Shown here one piece after another: positions 53,782-64,000 of a DNA stretch of 64,000 bases. The DNA is taken from contig NZ_CP092535.1 of assembly GCF_022437945.1 (NCBI RefSeq), positions 2,046,001 to 2,110,000 on the forward strand, in the 5' to 3' direction. This DNA comes from Nocardioides sp. TF02-7 (GTDB taxonomy: Bacteria; Actinomycetota; Actinomycetes; Propionibacteriales; Nocardioidaceae). Every line of letters starts with the position of its first letter. Position 1 is the stretch's first letter. The position numbers and the translations under genes were made by a program. The notes beneath the pieces are model-generated. The model had not been told where the DNA came from. It saw nothing but the letters and a program-made list of their open reading frames with translations, and searched no databases.

Positions 53782-54228
53782 ACCTGCTTGCGCAGGCTCA
53801 GGTAGACGAACGTCTCGGTGGAGACGACGCCGGGGACCCCTCGGATCCGCTCGGAGACGACCGACAGCAGCTCCTCGTCGGACTCCGCGACGACCTCCGC
53901 GAGGATGTCGAAGGTGCCCGCGGTGACGACCAGGTAGGTGACCTCCTGCAGCGCGGCGAGCGCCTCGGCGACCTCCAGGACCGGCCCGGTCACCCGGATG
54001 CCGACCATCGCCTCCCGAGCGAACCCCAGCTCGAGCGGGTCGGTCACCGCGACGATCTGCATGACACCCGCGTCGACGAGCCGCTGCACCCGCTGCCGGA
54101 CGGCGGCCTCGGAGAGCCCCCACGACCTTGCCGATCGCGGCGTAGGAGCGCCGGCCGTCCTCCTGCAGCTGCTCGATGATCGCCTTGGAGACCTCGTCGA
54201 GGGGCGGGCGGGCGGACGGCGGCGGCAT
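53760..54228 (-). CDS. Lrp/AsnC-family regulator of the polyamine locus
   Basis: A protein of about 155 residues. The N-terminal HTH (LDEVSKAIIEQLQEDGRRSY, AAIGKVVGLSEAAVRQRVQR) is followed by the RAM ligand domain (LELGFAREAMVGIRVTGPVL, SERIRGVPGVVSTETFVYLS). One +1 shift lies in the C run 54116-54120. It diverges from potD across 152 bp containing a perfect palindrome. Lrp regulators next to aminotransferase/pot genes usually respond to an amine or amino acid, so it is the likely local regulator. Its 3' end overlaps the ATPase gene tail. Confidence 0.88.
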
Positions 54229-54310
54229 GCACGGATGCTCCCACGATCCTGCTTCCGTGCTCAACGACGCGCCGGACTGCGGATTCCGTTGCGCTTGTGT
54301 TTCGGTCCAA

Positions 54311-54334
54311 CCGGATCGCTTGTCAGCGATCCGG
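54311..54334. promoter_or_regulatory. Perfect 10-bp-arm palindrome in the lrp/potD intergenic region
   Basis: CCGGATCGCT and AGCGATCCGG flank TGTC. The position between divergent genes, 47 bp before potD, fits an Lrp-type operator better than a terminator. Confidence 0.55.
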
Positions 54335-54380
54335 GTCCGGTGGCAGGATCCGAGTGCCACGGAGGTGAGAGGGGACGCCC

Positions 54381-55560
54381 GTGATCCAGCCGCACCAGCC
54401 GGCCCGCCGCTCGACGCTCTCGCGCCGCGGCCTGCTGCGAGGTGGCGGGGCGGTGGCGTTCGCGGGTCTCAGCGCGGCCGCGTTGAAGCTGCCGTTCTTC
54501 TCCATCGACGGCGTCGCCGTGGAGGCCGCCGAGTGCGTCGCGCCCGACGTCTCGGAGAGCCAGCGCGAGCTGATCATCTCCAACTGGACCGGCTACATCG
54601 ACCCCCGGCGGGCCGAGGACAGCACGATGTCCCGGTTCCAGGACGAGACCGGCATCTCGGTCACCTACAACGTCGACGTCAACGACAACGCGGAGTTCTA
54701 CGCGAAGGTCCGCAACCAGCTCGGCGCCTGCGAGCCGATCGACCGCGACATGATCATCCTCACCGACTGGATGGCGGCGCGGATGATCAACCTCGGCTGG
54801 ATCCAGCCGCTCGACCGCGCCAACGTGCCCAACCTCCACGCCAACCTGATCCCGGCGCTGCGCGGGGTCAACTGGGACCCCGAGCTCGACTACCACGCGC
54901 CGTGGCAGAGCGGCCTGACCGGCATCGCCTACAACGCCGCCGAGGTCGGCGAGGTCGGCAGCTTCGAGGAGCTGCTCACCCGCTCCGACCTCAAGGGCCG
55001 GATCACCCTCCTCTCCGAGATGGCCGACACCATGGGGTTCATGCTCAAGGTCGTCGGCGCCGACCCGGAGGAGTTCGACGACGACGACTGGGCCAACGCC
55101 ATGGACCGGCTGCGCCAGGTGGTCGCCGACGGGCAGCTGCGGCAGTTCGCCGGCAACAACTACCTCCAGCAGCTCTCCCAGGGCAGCATCGTCGCGTGCG
55201 AGGCGTGGTCGGGCGACGTCATCCAGGCCCAGTTCGAGAACCCCGACCTCAAGTTCGTCGCCCCGGAGGAGGGCCTCGCCCTCTGGAGCGACAACATGAT
55301 GGTGCCCAACCAGGCGACCCACCAGGCCAACGCGGAGGCCTGGATCGACTTCTACTACCGGCCCGACATCGCGGCGAAGCTCGCCGCGTGGGTCAACTTC
55401 ATCTGTCCGGTCCAGGGCGCGCGTGAGGAGATGGAGGCGATCGACCCGAGCCTCGTCGACAACCCGCTGATCTTCCCGGACGACGACATGCTCGCCAACA
55501 CCTGGGACTTCATGGCGCTCAGCGACGAGCAGCAGCAGCGATACGAGGGGGAGTGGGCGG

Positions 55561-55577
<17 letters not shown>
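54381..55577 (+). CDS. potD: Polyamine ABC transporter substrate-binding protein (Tat-exported)
   Basis: An intact 398-residue PotD-like extracytoplasmic binding protein. A twin-arginine signal (TLSRRGLLRGGGAVAFAG) replaces a lipobox. The mature fold is shown by LIISNWTGYIDPRRAEDSTM, SRFQDETGISVTYNVDV, DRDMIILTDWMAARMINLGW and the later GSIVACEAWSGDVIQAQ. It binds putrescine/spermidine-type amines and delivers them to PotBC. GTG start at 54381 after GGAGGTGAGAGG. Overlaps potA by 17 bp, so the operon is coupled. Confidence 0.92.
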
Positions 55578-56720
<1,143 letters not shown>

Positions 56721-56721
<1 letters not shown>

Positions 56722-57662
56722 TGACGTCGACCGCGGGCACCGTCCCCGTCGTCGACCCCGGCGACCCGGGCGCACCGGGGGAGCCGGACGCGCTCGTCGA
56801 CGTCGCCGCGAGCGGGCGGCGGCGCGGCCGCACGGCGTACCTGCTGATGGCCCCGGCGGTGCTCTGGCTCGCCCTGTTCTTCGTCATCCCGTTCTACTCG
56901 CTGATCGCTGCCAGCCTCTACGACCCGAGCGGGTCCGACGAGGACGGTTGGCGGATGGCCTACGCGTTCGGCAACTACGTCGACGCGTGGCAGGACTACT
57001 GGCAGCCGTTCGTCCGGTCGATCGCCTACGGCGGCATCGCGACGGTGATCTGCCTGGTGCTCGGCTACGTGCTCGCCTACGCCATCGCGTTCAAGACCGG
57101 CCGGTGGAAGACCCTGGTCCTGGTGCTGGTGATCGCCCCGTTCTTCACCAGCTTCCTGGTCCGCACGCTGTCGTGGCAGCTGATCCTCGCCGACGACGGC
57201 TGGGTGGTCGACGTGCTGCGGTTCCTGCAGCTGCTCGACGACGACGGACGGTTGCTCGCCACCGACGTCGCCGTCGTCACCGGGCTCGCCTACAACTTCC
57301 TGCCGTTCATGGTGCTGCCGCTGTTCGCCAGCCTCGACAAGATCGACCACCGGCTGATCGAGGCGTCGAGCGACCTCTACTCCAACCCGGTGGTCGGGTT
57401 CTTCAAGGTGACCTGGCCGCTCTCGCTGCCGGGCGTCGTGTCGGGGACGCTGCTGACGTTCATCCCCGCCGCCGGTGACTACATCAACGCCCAGCTGCTC
57501 GGCAACACCAACACCCGCGTGGTCGGGTCGGTGATCGAGGCGCAGTTCACCGACGCCAACCAGCCCTACGTCGCCGGCGCGCTGTCGATGACGCTGATGG
57601 TGGTGATCGTCGGGATGGTGCTGGTCTACGTGCGCCGCGCCGGGACGGAGGAGCTGCTGTGA
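56721..57662 (+). CDS. potB: Polyamine ABC transporter permease
   Basis: An intact 313-residue permease with six helices after a Pro/Gly-rich N-terminal extension. First helix LLMAPAVLWLALFFVIPFYS; the EAA-type loop reads RLIEASSDLYSNPVVGFFKV then TWPLSLPGVVSG. It forms the channel with PotC and receives substrate from PotD. Coupled to both neighbours. Confidence 0.93.
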
Positions 57663-58468
57663 TGCGGTGGCTGCGCGAGCACCTGGTGCTCATCCTCGGG
57701 ATGCTGGTGCTGCTCTACACGTTCGTGCCCATCGCGGTCGTCGTGCTCATGAGCTTCAACGACCCGGCGACCCGCAACGTCTACCGGTTCGACGGGTTCA
57801 CCCTCGACAACTGGATCAACATGTGCGGCCCCGAGACCGAGGGCATGTGCGAGTCGCTGTGGCTGAGCGTGCGGATCGGCCTGCTCGCCACGGTCGTCGC
57901 CACTGCGATCGGGACCCTCGCCGCGTTCGCGCTGGTCCGGTGGGACTTCCCGGGCCGGTCGTCGTCGAACCTGCTGATCTTCCTGCCGATGGCCGCGCCC
58001 GAGATCGTCCTCGGCTCGTCGCTGCTCGCGCTGTTCGTGCAGGCCGGGTTCGCGGGACAGCTGGGGTTCTGGACGATCTTCATCGCCCACGTGATGTTCT
58101 GCCTGTCGTTCGTCGTGGTGACCGTGCGTGCCCGGCTCGCCGGCATGAACGACACCCTCGAGCAGGCCGCGCAGGACCTCTACGCGACGCCCGCCCAGAC
58201 GTTCTGGCGGGTGACCTTCCCGCTCGTGCTGCCCGGCATCTTCGGCGCCGCCCTGCTGAGCTTCGCCCTCTCCTTCGACGACTTCATCATCACCAACCTC
58301 AACTCCGGCAGCGAGACCACCTTCCCCATGTACGTCTGGGGCCAGGCGCGCGTCGGCGTACCGATGCAGGTCAACGTCGTCGGCACGCTGATGCTCGTCG
58401 TCGCCCTCGTCGTCGTGGTGGTCGGCGAGGCCAACAACCGGCGGCGGGCCGCCGCGCTGACGAAGTAG
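57659..58468 (+). CDS. potC: Polyamine ABC transporter permease
   Basis: An intact 269-residue permease with six helices. The first is LVLILGMLVLLYTFVPIAVV; the EAA-type loop reads NDTLEQAAQDLYATPAQTFW then RVTFPLVLPGIFGAALLSF. Starts at GTG 57659 or ATG 57662 over the potB stop. Last gene of potDABC; a large inverted repeat follows. Confidence 0.94.
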   Translation: MMRWLREHLVLILGMLVLLYTFVPIAVVVLMSFNDPATRNVYRFDGFTLDNWINMCGPETEGMCESLWLSVRIGLLATVVATAIGTLAAFALVRWDFPGRSSSNLLIFLPMAAPEIVLGSSLLALFVQAGFAGQLGFWTIFIAHVMFCLSFVVVTVRARLAGMNDTLEQAAQDLYATPAQTFWRVTFPLVLPGIFGAALLSFALSFDDFIITNLNSGSETTFPMYVWGQARVGVPMQVNVVGTLMLVVALVVVVVGEANNRRRAAALTK

Positions 58469-58492
58469 CGGGGCTCCGGGCCGCTGAGGTGG

Positions 58493-58573
58493 TGTAACTC
58501 AGTGTTCGTAACGCCACCTCGGTGCTGTGACCGGCCACAGCACCCCAGGTAGTGCACCGAACACTGAGTTACA
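58493..58573. repeat. Nested inverted repeat between converging potC and aminotransferase genes
   Basis: Outer arms TGTAACTCAGTGTTCG (58493-58508) and CGAACACTGAGTTACA (58558-58573) are perfectly complementary over 16 bp. An inner hairpin GGTGCTGTG/CACAGCACC (58521-58544) sits inside. It may be a bidirectional terminator, or a dispersed MITE/REP-like repeat that serves as one. Confidence 0.75.
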
Positions 58574-58600
58574 TCTCTCGCCCGCGGCCGGCCCCGCGCG

Positions 58601-59996
58601 TCAGATCAGCGCGTAGGCCTTGTCGAGCACGCTGCGCAGGATCTGCTCCATCTCGTCGAAGTGCTCCTGGGTGCAGATCAGGGGCGGGGAGAGCTGGATG
58701 ACCGGGTCGCCGCGGTCGTCGGCGCGGCAGTAGAGGCCCTCGTCGAAGAGCGCCTTGGAGACGAAGCCGTAGAGGATCCGCTCCGACTCCTCCGCGGTGA
58801 AGGTCTCCTTGGTCGCCTTGTCCTTGACCAGCTCGATCCCGTAGAAGTAGCCCTCGCCGCGGACGTCGCCGACGATCGGCAGGTCGCGGAGGCGCTCGAG
58901 GGTGGCCCGGAAGCCGGGGGCGTTGGACTGCACGTTGTCGAGCACGCCCTCCTCCTCGAAGACCTGGAGGTTGCGCAGGCCGACCGCCGTCGAGACCGGG
59001 TGGCCGCCGAACGTGTAGCCGTGCGCGAACATCCCGTCGCCGGAGCCGAACGGCTCGAACAGCCGGGCGGAGGCGATCATCGCGCCGAGCGGGGCGTAGC
59101 CGGAGGTGATGCCCTTGGCGCAGGTGATGATGTCGGGCTGGTAGCCGTAGCGGTCGGCGCCGAACATCGTGCCCAGCCGGCCGAACGCGCAGATCACCTC
59201 GTCGGAGACGAGCAGGACGTCGTACTCGTCGCAGATCTCGCGCACCCGCTCGAAGTAGCCCGGCGGGGGCGGGGAAGCAGCCGCCGGCGTTCTGCACCGG
59301 CTCGAGGAACACGGCGGCGACGGTGTCGGGACCCTCGTTGAGGATCGCGACCTCCACCTGGTCGGCCGCCCACCGCCCGAACACCTCGGGCGCCACGACG
59401 CCGTCCGGCCCCGCCAGGTGCTCGGGCGCCCGGTAGAGGTTGGTGTTGGGCACCCGGAAGGTCGACGGCACCAGCGGCTCGAACTGCTGCTTGAGCCCGG
59501 GCAGGCTGGTGATCGACAGGGCGCCCTGGGTGGTGCCGTGGTAGGCGATGGCCCGGCTGATGACCTTGTGCTTGAGCGGCTTGCCGACGAGCTTGAAGTA
59601 GTTCTTGGCCAGCTTCCACGCCGTCTCCACGGCCTCGCTGCCGCTGTTGGTGAAGAACACGCGGTCGAGGTCGCCAGGGGCGTACGACGCCACCTTCTCC
59701 GCCAGCTCGATCGCGGCCGGGTGGGCGTAGGACCACAGCGGCATGAACGCCAGCGTCGACGCCTGCGCCGCCGCGGCCTCGGCGAGGTCGGTGCGGCCGT
59801 GGCCGAGCTGGGAGACGAACAGCCCGGCGAGACCGTCGAGGTAGCGGCGCCCGTGGCTGTCGTAGAGGTAGGCGCCCTCGCCCCGCACGATGACCGGCAC
59901 GTCGTGGTCGGCGTAGTGGCCGTGGCGGGTGAAGTGCATCCAGAGGTGGTCCTTGGCGGACTGCTGCAGCCGGGCGTCGTCGTGCATGCTGTCCAT
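58601..59996 (-). CDS. Class III aminotransferase (putrescine/omega-amino acid type)
   Basis: A PLP enzyme of about 465 residues. VFFTNSGSEAVETAWKLAKN, SRAIAYHGTTQGALSITSLP, Asp in VLLVSDEVICAFGRLGTMFG, the PLP lysine in ITCAKGITSGYAPLGAMIAS and HGYTFGGHPVSTAVGLRNL follow in order. One +1 shift near 59270 joins NAGGCF to PPPPGYFERV. The closest types are putrescine-pyruvate and beta-alanine/omega transaminases. It probably converts putrescine to 4-aminobutanal. It converges with potC and is divergent from the aldehyde dehydrogenase gene. Confidence 0.92.
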
Positions 59997-60025
59997 CGTC
60001 GGCGATCCGACGCCCTGACGCAAGT

Positions 60026-60061
60026 GAATCCGTCGTCCGAGCGCCATCTCGCCACGGATTC
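60026..60061. promoter_or_regulatory. Inverted repeat GAATCCGT/ACGGATTC in the aminotransferase/ALDH divergent promoter
   Basis: GAATCCGT at 60026-60033 and ACGGATTC at 60054-60061 are perfect 8-bp arms 20 bp apart. A related GCGGATTCCGT occurs at about 54278 in the lrp/potD region. Possible shared Lrp sites. Confidence 0.5.
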
Positions 60062-60118
60062 GTGGGTTCGTGTGATTTGCCCCTCCTGATTTCGTCGGAT
60101 CGTGGCTAAAGTCACGCC

Positions 60119-61565
60119 ATGGCTGACCAGACTTTCCACAACGTGATCAACGGCGAGCTCGTGCCGGCCGCCAGCGGCCGGACCTACGACGTCGTCGACC
60201 CCGCCACCGGGGAGGTCTACGCGCAGGCCCCGATGTCGGAGCAGGAGGACGTCGACCGGGCCTACGCCGCCGCCGACGCCGCCTTCGAGGGGTGGGCCGA
60301 GGCGACGCCCAAGGACCGGGCGACCGCACTGCTCCGGATCGCCGACGCGATCGACGTGCGCGCCGAGGAGATCGGCCGGGTCGAGGTGCGCGACACCGGC
60401 AAGCCGTTCGGGCTGACCATGGAGGAGGAGCTGCCGCCCAGCTCCGACCACTTCCGCTTCTTCGCCGGCGCGGCCCGGCTGCTGGAGGGCAAGTCGGCCG
60501 GGGAGTACCTCCCCGACCACACCAGCTGGATCCGCCGCGAGCCGGTCGGTGTCATCGGCCAGGTCACCCCGTGGAACTACCCGCTGATGATGATGGTCTG
60601 GAAGATCGCTCCTGCGCTGGCGGCCGGCAACACCGTCGTGCTGAAGCCGAGCGACACCACGCCCGCCTCCTCGACCCTGCTCGCGGAGATCTGCCAGGAG
60701 TTCCTGCCGCCCGGCGTCCTCAACGTCGTCTGCGGCGACCGCGACACCGGGCGCGCCCTGGTGGCGCACCCGACGCCGCAGATGGTGTCGATCACCGGGT
60801 CGGTGCGGGCCGGCATGGAGGTGGCAGGGTCCGCCGCCACGGACCTGAAGCGCGTGCACCTCGAGCTCGGGGGCAAGGCCCCGGTCGTCGTCTTCGACGA
60901 CGCCGACGTCGCCAAGGCCGCCGAGGCGATCGCGACCGCCGGCTACTTCAACGCCGGCCAGGACTGCACCGCCGCCACCCGCGTGCTCGCGGGGCCCGGG
61001 GTGTACGACGACTTCGTCGCCGCCATCGCCGAGCAGGCCCGCGGCACCCGCACCGGCATGCCCGACGACGAGGACATCCTCTACGGCGCTCTCAACAACG
61101 CCGACCAGCTGGCCCGGGTCAAGGGGCATGGTCGACCGGCTCCCCGACCACGCCAACGTGGAGGCCGGCGGCAGCACGGCGGCGGTCGACGGCGGCGACG
61201 CCGGCTACTTCTACGAGCCGACCGTCCTGTCCGGCCTGCAGCAGGACGACGAGCAGATCCAGACCGAGATCTTCGGCCCGGTGATCACCGTGCAGCGGTT
61301 CACCGACGAGGCCGAGGCACTGCGCTGGGCCAACGGCGTGCAGTACGGCCTCTCCTCCTCGGTGTGGACCAAGGACCACGGGCGTGCCCTGCGGATGAGC
61401 CGCAAGCTCGACTTCGGCGTGGTGTGGATCAACACCCACATCCCGTTCGTGTCGGAGATGCCGCACGGCGGCTTCAAGCACTCCGGCTACGGCAAGGACC
61501 TGTCGGCGTACAGCCTCGAGGACTACACCCGGGTCAAGCACGTGATGTCCTACTTCGGCGACTGA
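60119..61565 (+). CDS. Aldehyde dehydrogenase (gamma-aminobutyraldehyde dehydrogenase-like)
   Basis: An NAD(P)-dependent ALDH of about 482 residues. Substrate/cofactor motifs: VIGQVTPWNYPLMMMVWKIA, catalytic Glu in KRVHLELGGKAPVVVFDDAD, catalytic Cys in YFNAGQDCTAATRVLAGPGV, and the C-terminal GGFKHSGYGKDLSAYSLEDY. One +1 shift in the G run 61123-61127 separates LARVKG from MVDRLPDHANVE. Order and neighbours point to oxidation of 4-aminobutanal or a glutamylated form to the GABA-type acid. Divergent from the aminotransferase gene. Confidence 0.93.
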
Positions 61566-61964
61566 GTCGGAGCTCTCGAGGGCTGCTGAGGACTGCTGGG
61601 GGGAGTGGGGAGAGCGCCGGTGCCGGGCCGGGAGGGCTCGGCACCGGCGACGCCGCTTTGTCGCCGTCTCGGCACGGGCTCGTCGCGAATTCCCCGAAAG
61701 TGCGCGGGAAAAGGCAGCAGTTCCGCCTCCTGCGGACCTAAGTCGGACCGCTTCGAACGATCCAATTCGCGGTCCCGTGTGGCATCGCCCACATCCGGGC
61801 ACCTGGGTGTGGAGCGCCCCCCGAGGGGGTGCCATGGTGACCTTCCGTGCTGGACGACGGCGTCCGTGAATGGGCAGGAATTCGCAGAAATGCTGTGGGG
61901 CCGGGGGCCGCCGACCGTGAGGTAGCGTGCCCGCACCCATATTTGACCGAAAGGCTGGCAGGCA
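61566..61964 (+). other. Long intergenic region upstream of pckG
   Basis: About 400 bp without a credible gene. No clear riboswitch fold was recognised. It presumably carries the pckG promoter; TTGACC at about 61942-61948 and the short stretch GAAAGGCTGGCAGGCA before ATG 61965 are the only hints. Confidence 0.4.
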
Positions 61965-63800
61965 ATGGTGGATGTGGAGCGGGTTCTCGACGACGCAGGA
62001 CTCACCAACCCGCACGTGCGGGAGTACGTCGAGCACTGGGCCGGGATCACCGGCGCCGAGCGGATCGAGGTCGTCTCCGCCGCTGACGACGCGCGGCTGG
62101 TCCAGGAGGCGCTCGACGCCGGGGAGCTGCTGCCGGCGGGCGAGGGCCGGTACTACTCGCGCAGCTATCACAAGGACACCGCCCGCGCCGAGGAGCGCAC
62201 GATCGTCGCGACCAGCGACGAGGCCGACGCGGGCGTCTACAACAACTGGAAGCCGGCCTCGGAGATGAAGCCGCTGCTCATCGACCTGATGACCGGCGCC
62301 TCGGCGGGCAAGACGATGTACGTCATCCCCTACCTGATGTCGCCGAAGGGCTCGCCGCTGGAGCGGTTCGCCGCGGGCGTGGAGCTGACCGACAACCGCA
62401 ACGTCGTGCTGCAGATGATCCGGATGGCCCGGGTCGACCCGAAGTGCATCAACGACGTGGGCGACTCGTTCGTCCGCGCCGTGCACGTGACCGGCGACCT
62501 CGAGAACCTCGGCCAGGGCACCCCGGACGACAAGCGCTACTTCGTCACGGTCGCCGACGAGCGCACGATCCTGCACTTCGGGTCGTCGTACGGCGGCAAC
62601 GCGCTGCTCGGCAAGATCGCCCACGGCCTCCGCCAGGGCTCCTACGACGGGTGGAAGAACGGCTTCCTCGTCGAGCAGTTCATGCTGCTCGGCATCACCG
62701 ACAAGCAGACCGGCGAGAAGTACAACATCTGCGGCGGCTTCCCCTCCGCCTCCGGCAAGACCAACCTCGCGATGACGCTCGCCCCCGACGCCCTGGGCGA
62801 CCGCTACCACGTCGAGTTCTACGGCGACGACATCGCGTGGCTGTGGGTCGGCGACGACGGCAAGCTCTACGGGATGAACCCGGAGTACGGCGTCTTCGGC
62901 GTCGCGAAGGACACCAACGAGAAGACCAACCCGACGGCGATCGACTCGATCGCGCCGGGCACCGGCGCGATCTTCACCAACGTCGCCTACAACGAGAAGA
63001 CCCAGGAGGTCTGGTGGGAGGGCCGCGGTCCCAAGCCGACCGAGGCCGACGCCGACTTCGACGGCTGGCTCGACTGGAAGGGCGAGCGGATCGCCGACCG
63101 GTCCGCGGAGGACGCGGACGCTCCGTGGGCGCACCCCAACAGCCGGTTCACCACCCAGCTCGCCAACGTCCCCAACGTCGCGGAGGCCTTCGAGGACCCG
63201 GCCGGCGTCGAGATCCACGGCATCATCTTCGGCGGCCGCACCCGCGACCGTGAGCCGCTGATCCGCGCGATCGACGACGTCGCCGAGGGCGTCTACGACG
63301 GCCTCACCCTCGGTGCGGAGGCGACCGCCGCCGCCGACGGCCTCGAGGGCGTGCTCCGCTACGACCCGATGTCGATGCGGCCGTTCATGTCCTACCCCGA
63401 GGGCGACTACGCCGCCCACTGGCTCAAGGTCATCGGCGCCGTCACCGAGAAGCCGGTGTTCGCCCACGTCAACTGGTTCCAGCGCGGCGACGACAACCGC
63501 TTCCTGTGGCCCGGCTACCGCGAGAACCTCCGCCCGCTGGTGTGGCTGATGCAGTACAAGACCGGCGAGGTCGAGGGCGTCCGCACCCCCGTCGGCGTGC
63601 TGCCGAAGAAGGAGGAGCTGCTCCTCGACGGCCTCGACGAGCAGGCCCTCGCCGACCTCGACACGGTGCTCACGATCGACGTCGAGCGCTGGCAGGAGGA
63701 GATCGGCCACCGCGAGAAGCACCTCGCCCAGTTCGACCGCCTCCCCGAGGAGATCTGGGAGGCCCACCGCCGGGTCGAGAAGGCCCTCGACGAGCGCTGA
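61965..63800 (+). CDS. pckG: GTP-dependent phosphoenolpyruvate carboxykinase
   Basis: An intact 611-residue GTP-type PEPCK, which converts oxaloacetate and GTP to PEP and CO2 for gluconeogenesis. Conserved blocks: TDNRNVVLQMIRMARVDPKC, HFGSSYGGNALLGKIAHGLR, P-loop ICGGFPSASGKTNLAM, GDDIAWLWVGDDG, and VFAHVNWFQRGDDNRFLWPG. The P-loop carries Ser263 where the family usually has a reactive Cys (ACGKT). Length fits the family. Product would feed carbon from amine/GABA catabolism to sugars. Confidence 0.95.
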   Translation: MVDVERVLDDAGLTNPHVREYVEHWAGITGAERIEVVSAADDARLVQEALDAGELLPAGEGRYYSRSYHKDTARAEERTIVATSDEADAGVYNNWKPASEMKPLLIDLMTGASAGKTMYVIPYLMSPKGSPLERFAAGVELTDNRNVVLQMIRMARVDPKCINDVGDSFVRAVHVTGDLENLGQGTPDDKRYFVTVADERTILHFGSSYGGNALLGKIAHGLRQGSYDGWKNGFLVEQFMLLGITDKQTGEKYNICGGFPSASGKTNLAMTLAPDALGDRYHVEFYGDDIAWLWVGDDGKLYGMNPEYGVFGVAKDTNEKTNPTAIDSIAPGTGAIFTNVAYNEKTQEVWWEGRGPKPTEADADFDGWLDWKGERIADRSAEDADAPWAHPNSRFTTQLANVPNVAEAFEDPAGVEIHGIIFGGRTRDREPLIRAIDDVAEGVYDGLTLGAEATAAADGLEGVLRYDPMSMRPFMSYPEGDYAAHWLKVIGAVTEKPVFAHVNWFQRGDDNRFLWPGYRENLRPLVWLMQYKTGEVEGVRTPVGVLPKKEELLLDGLDEQALADLDTVLTIDVERWQEEIGHREKHLAQFDRLPEEIWEAHRRVEKALDER

Positions 63801-63823
63801 CCGCACTCCTCAGCCGCTGCCTG

Positions 63824-63859
63824 CGACGGCCCGCGCCCCTGGGGGTGCGGGCCGTCGCG
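63824..63859 (+). terminator. Terminator hairpin after pckG
   Basis: GCGACGGCCCGC and GCGGGCCGTCGC form a perfect 12-bp stem around a GC-rich loop, 23 bp after the pckG stop. Confidence 0.75.
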
Positions 63860-63869
63860 GTCGTTCTGG

Positions 63870-63984
63870 TGCGGTTTGGTCCCAAACCGCAAGCTGAGGG
63901 GTCGTCGGGCTGCGGTTTGTGACCAATCGTCGGGTGGTCGGGCGGGGGGCCGGTGTTCGAGTTGCGGTTTGGTCCCAAACCGCA
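63870..63984. repeat. Two identical 22-bp palindromes (TGCGGTTTGG-TC-CCAAACCGCA)
   Basis: Identical perfect palindromes at 63870-63891 and 63963-63984, with a partial copy (TGCGGTTTG) at 63911. They lie at the window edge in non-coding sequence, so the array may continue outside. No CRISPR-like spacing. Confidence 0.7.
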
Positions 63985-64000
63985 AGGTGTGGGGCGATCG

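Noticed and set aside
54311..54334. Terminator hairpin upstream of potD
   Set aside because: No gene ends into it, and it lies between divergent starts, so an operator is more likely.
61119..63806. 895-codon frame antisense to pckG and the ALDH gene
   Set aside because: It lacks any family motif and fully overlaps two well-supported genes; low-complexity Val/Leu/Gly/Arg composition marks a shadow.
63870..63984. CRISPR array at the window edge
   Set aside because: Repeats are perfect palindromes, only two full copies are seen, and the partial copy breaks the pattern.

Overview
High-GC actinobacterial chromosome, most likely a Nocardioidaceae-type organism. The support is a bacterial proteasome activator (Bpa), mycothiol-dependent-type MDMPI proteins, SARP, ANTAR, CGNR and SCO6745-type proteins, GTP-dependent PEP carboxykinase, and frequent leaderless TANNNT-N6-8-start promoters. 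The genus is an inference.

About 40 genes carry a single-base frameshift, nearly always one extra base in a G/C run. Lesions this dense, spread over housekeeping and accessory genes alike, look like sequencing or assembly error. I therefore annotate such genes as one CDS over their full extent and give the position of the shift.

Layout. 1-8.8 kb: conserved core (HAD phosphatase, Bpa, quinone oxidoreductase, MobA-like protein with DUF6457, nitrilase-family hydrolase, biotinyl carrier protein), tRNA-Ser(UGA), tRNA-Ser(GCU), a tiny secreted peptide facing an HTH regulator, and tRNA-Arg(ACG). 8.8-23.0 kb: a 14.2 kb integrative island in tRNA-Arg(ACG), bounded by 45-bp direct repeats. It holds xis and int, an integrase relic, a second Xis-like/zinc-ribbon pair and an IS256-family IS with an 8-bp target duplication. 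Its cargo is an overlapping operon (DUF4956 membrane protein, VTC-type polyphosphate polymerase, CotH-like lipoprotein, small (p)ppGpp synthetase), a secreted trypsin-like/PDZ protease, a SnoaL-like protein and an OmpR-type two-component system. CACAG repeats spaced exactly 11 bp lie before the response regulator, before the DUF4956 operon and (imperfectly) before the protease, so the two-component system probably controls the cargo. This is the most interesting system here.

23-36.8 kb: transporters (two MFS, one LysE), regulators (CGNR, SARP, SCO6745-like, TetR, MarR) and a three-SDR plus WrbA redox operon divergent from the MarR gene. 36.8-47 kb: YihY-family membrane protein, a two-component system tied to a PepSY protein by CTGAA direct repeats, a VOC/WYL pair around a perfect palindrome, DsbA-like, GAF-ANTAR, cupin and AraC proteins. 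47-61.6 kb: a FAD amine-oxidase-like enzyme, a HAD phosphatase, an exported beta-propeller operon, a STAND-like ATPase, then a polyamine locus (Lrp regulator, potDABC, class III aminotransferase, aldehyde dehydrogenase). 61.9-63.8 kb: PEP carboxykinase, then palindromic repeats at the edge.

The polyamine genes form a plausible route: uptake by PotABCD, transamination or oxidation to an aminoaldehyde, and dehydrogenation to a GABA-type acid under Lrp control. The island genes suggest an envelope-sensed switch that couples polyphosphate and alarmone synthesis to secreted proteolysis.
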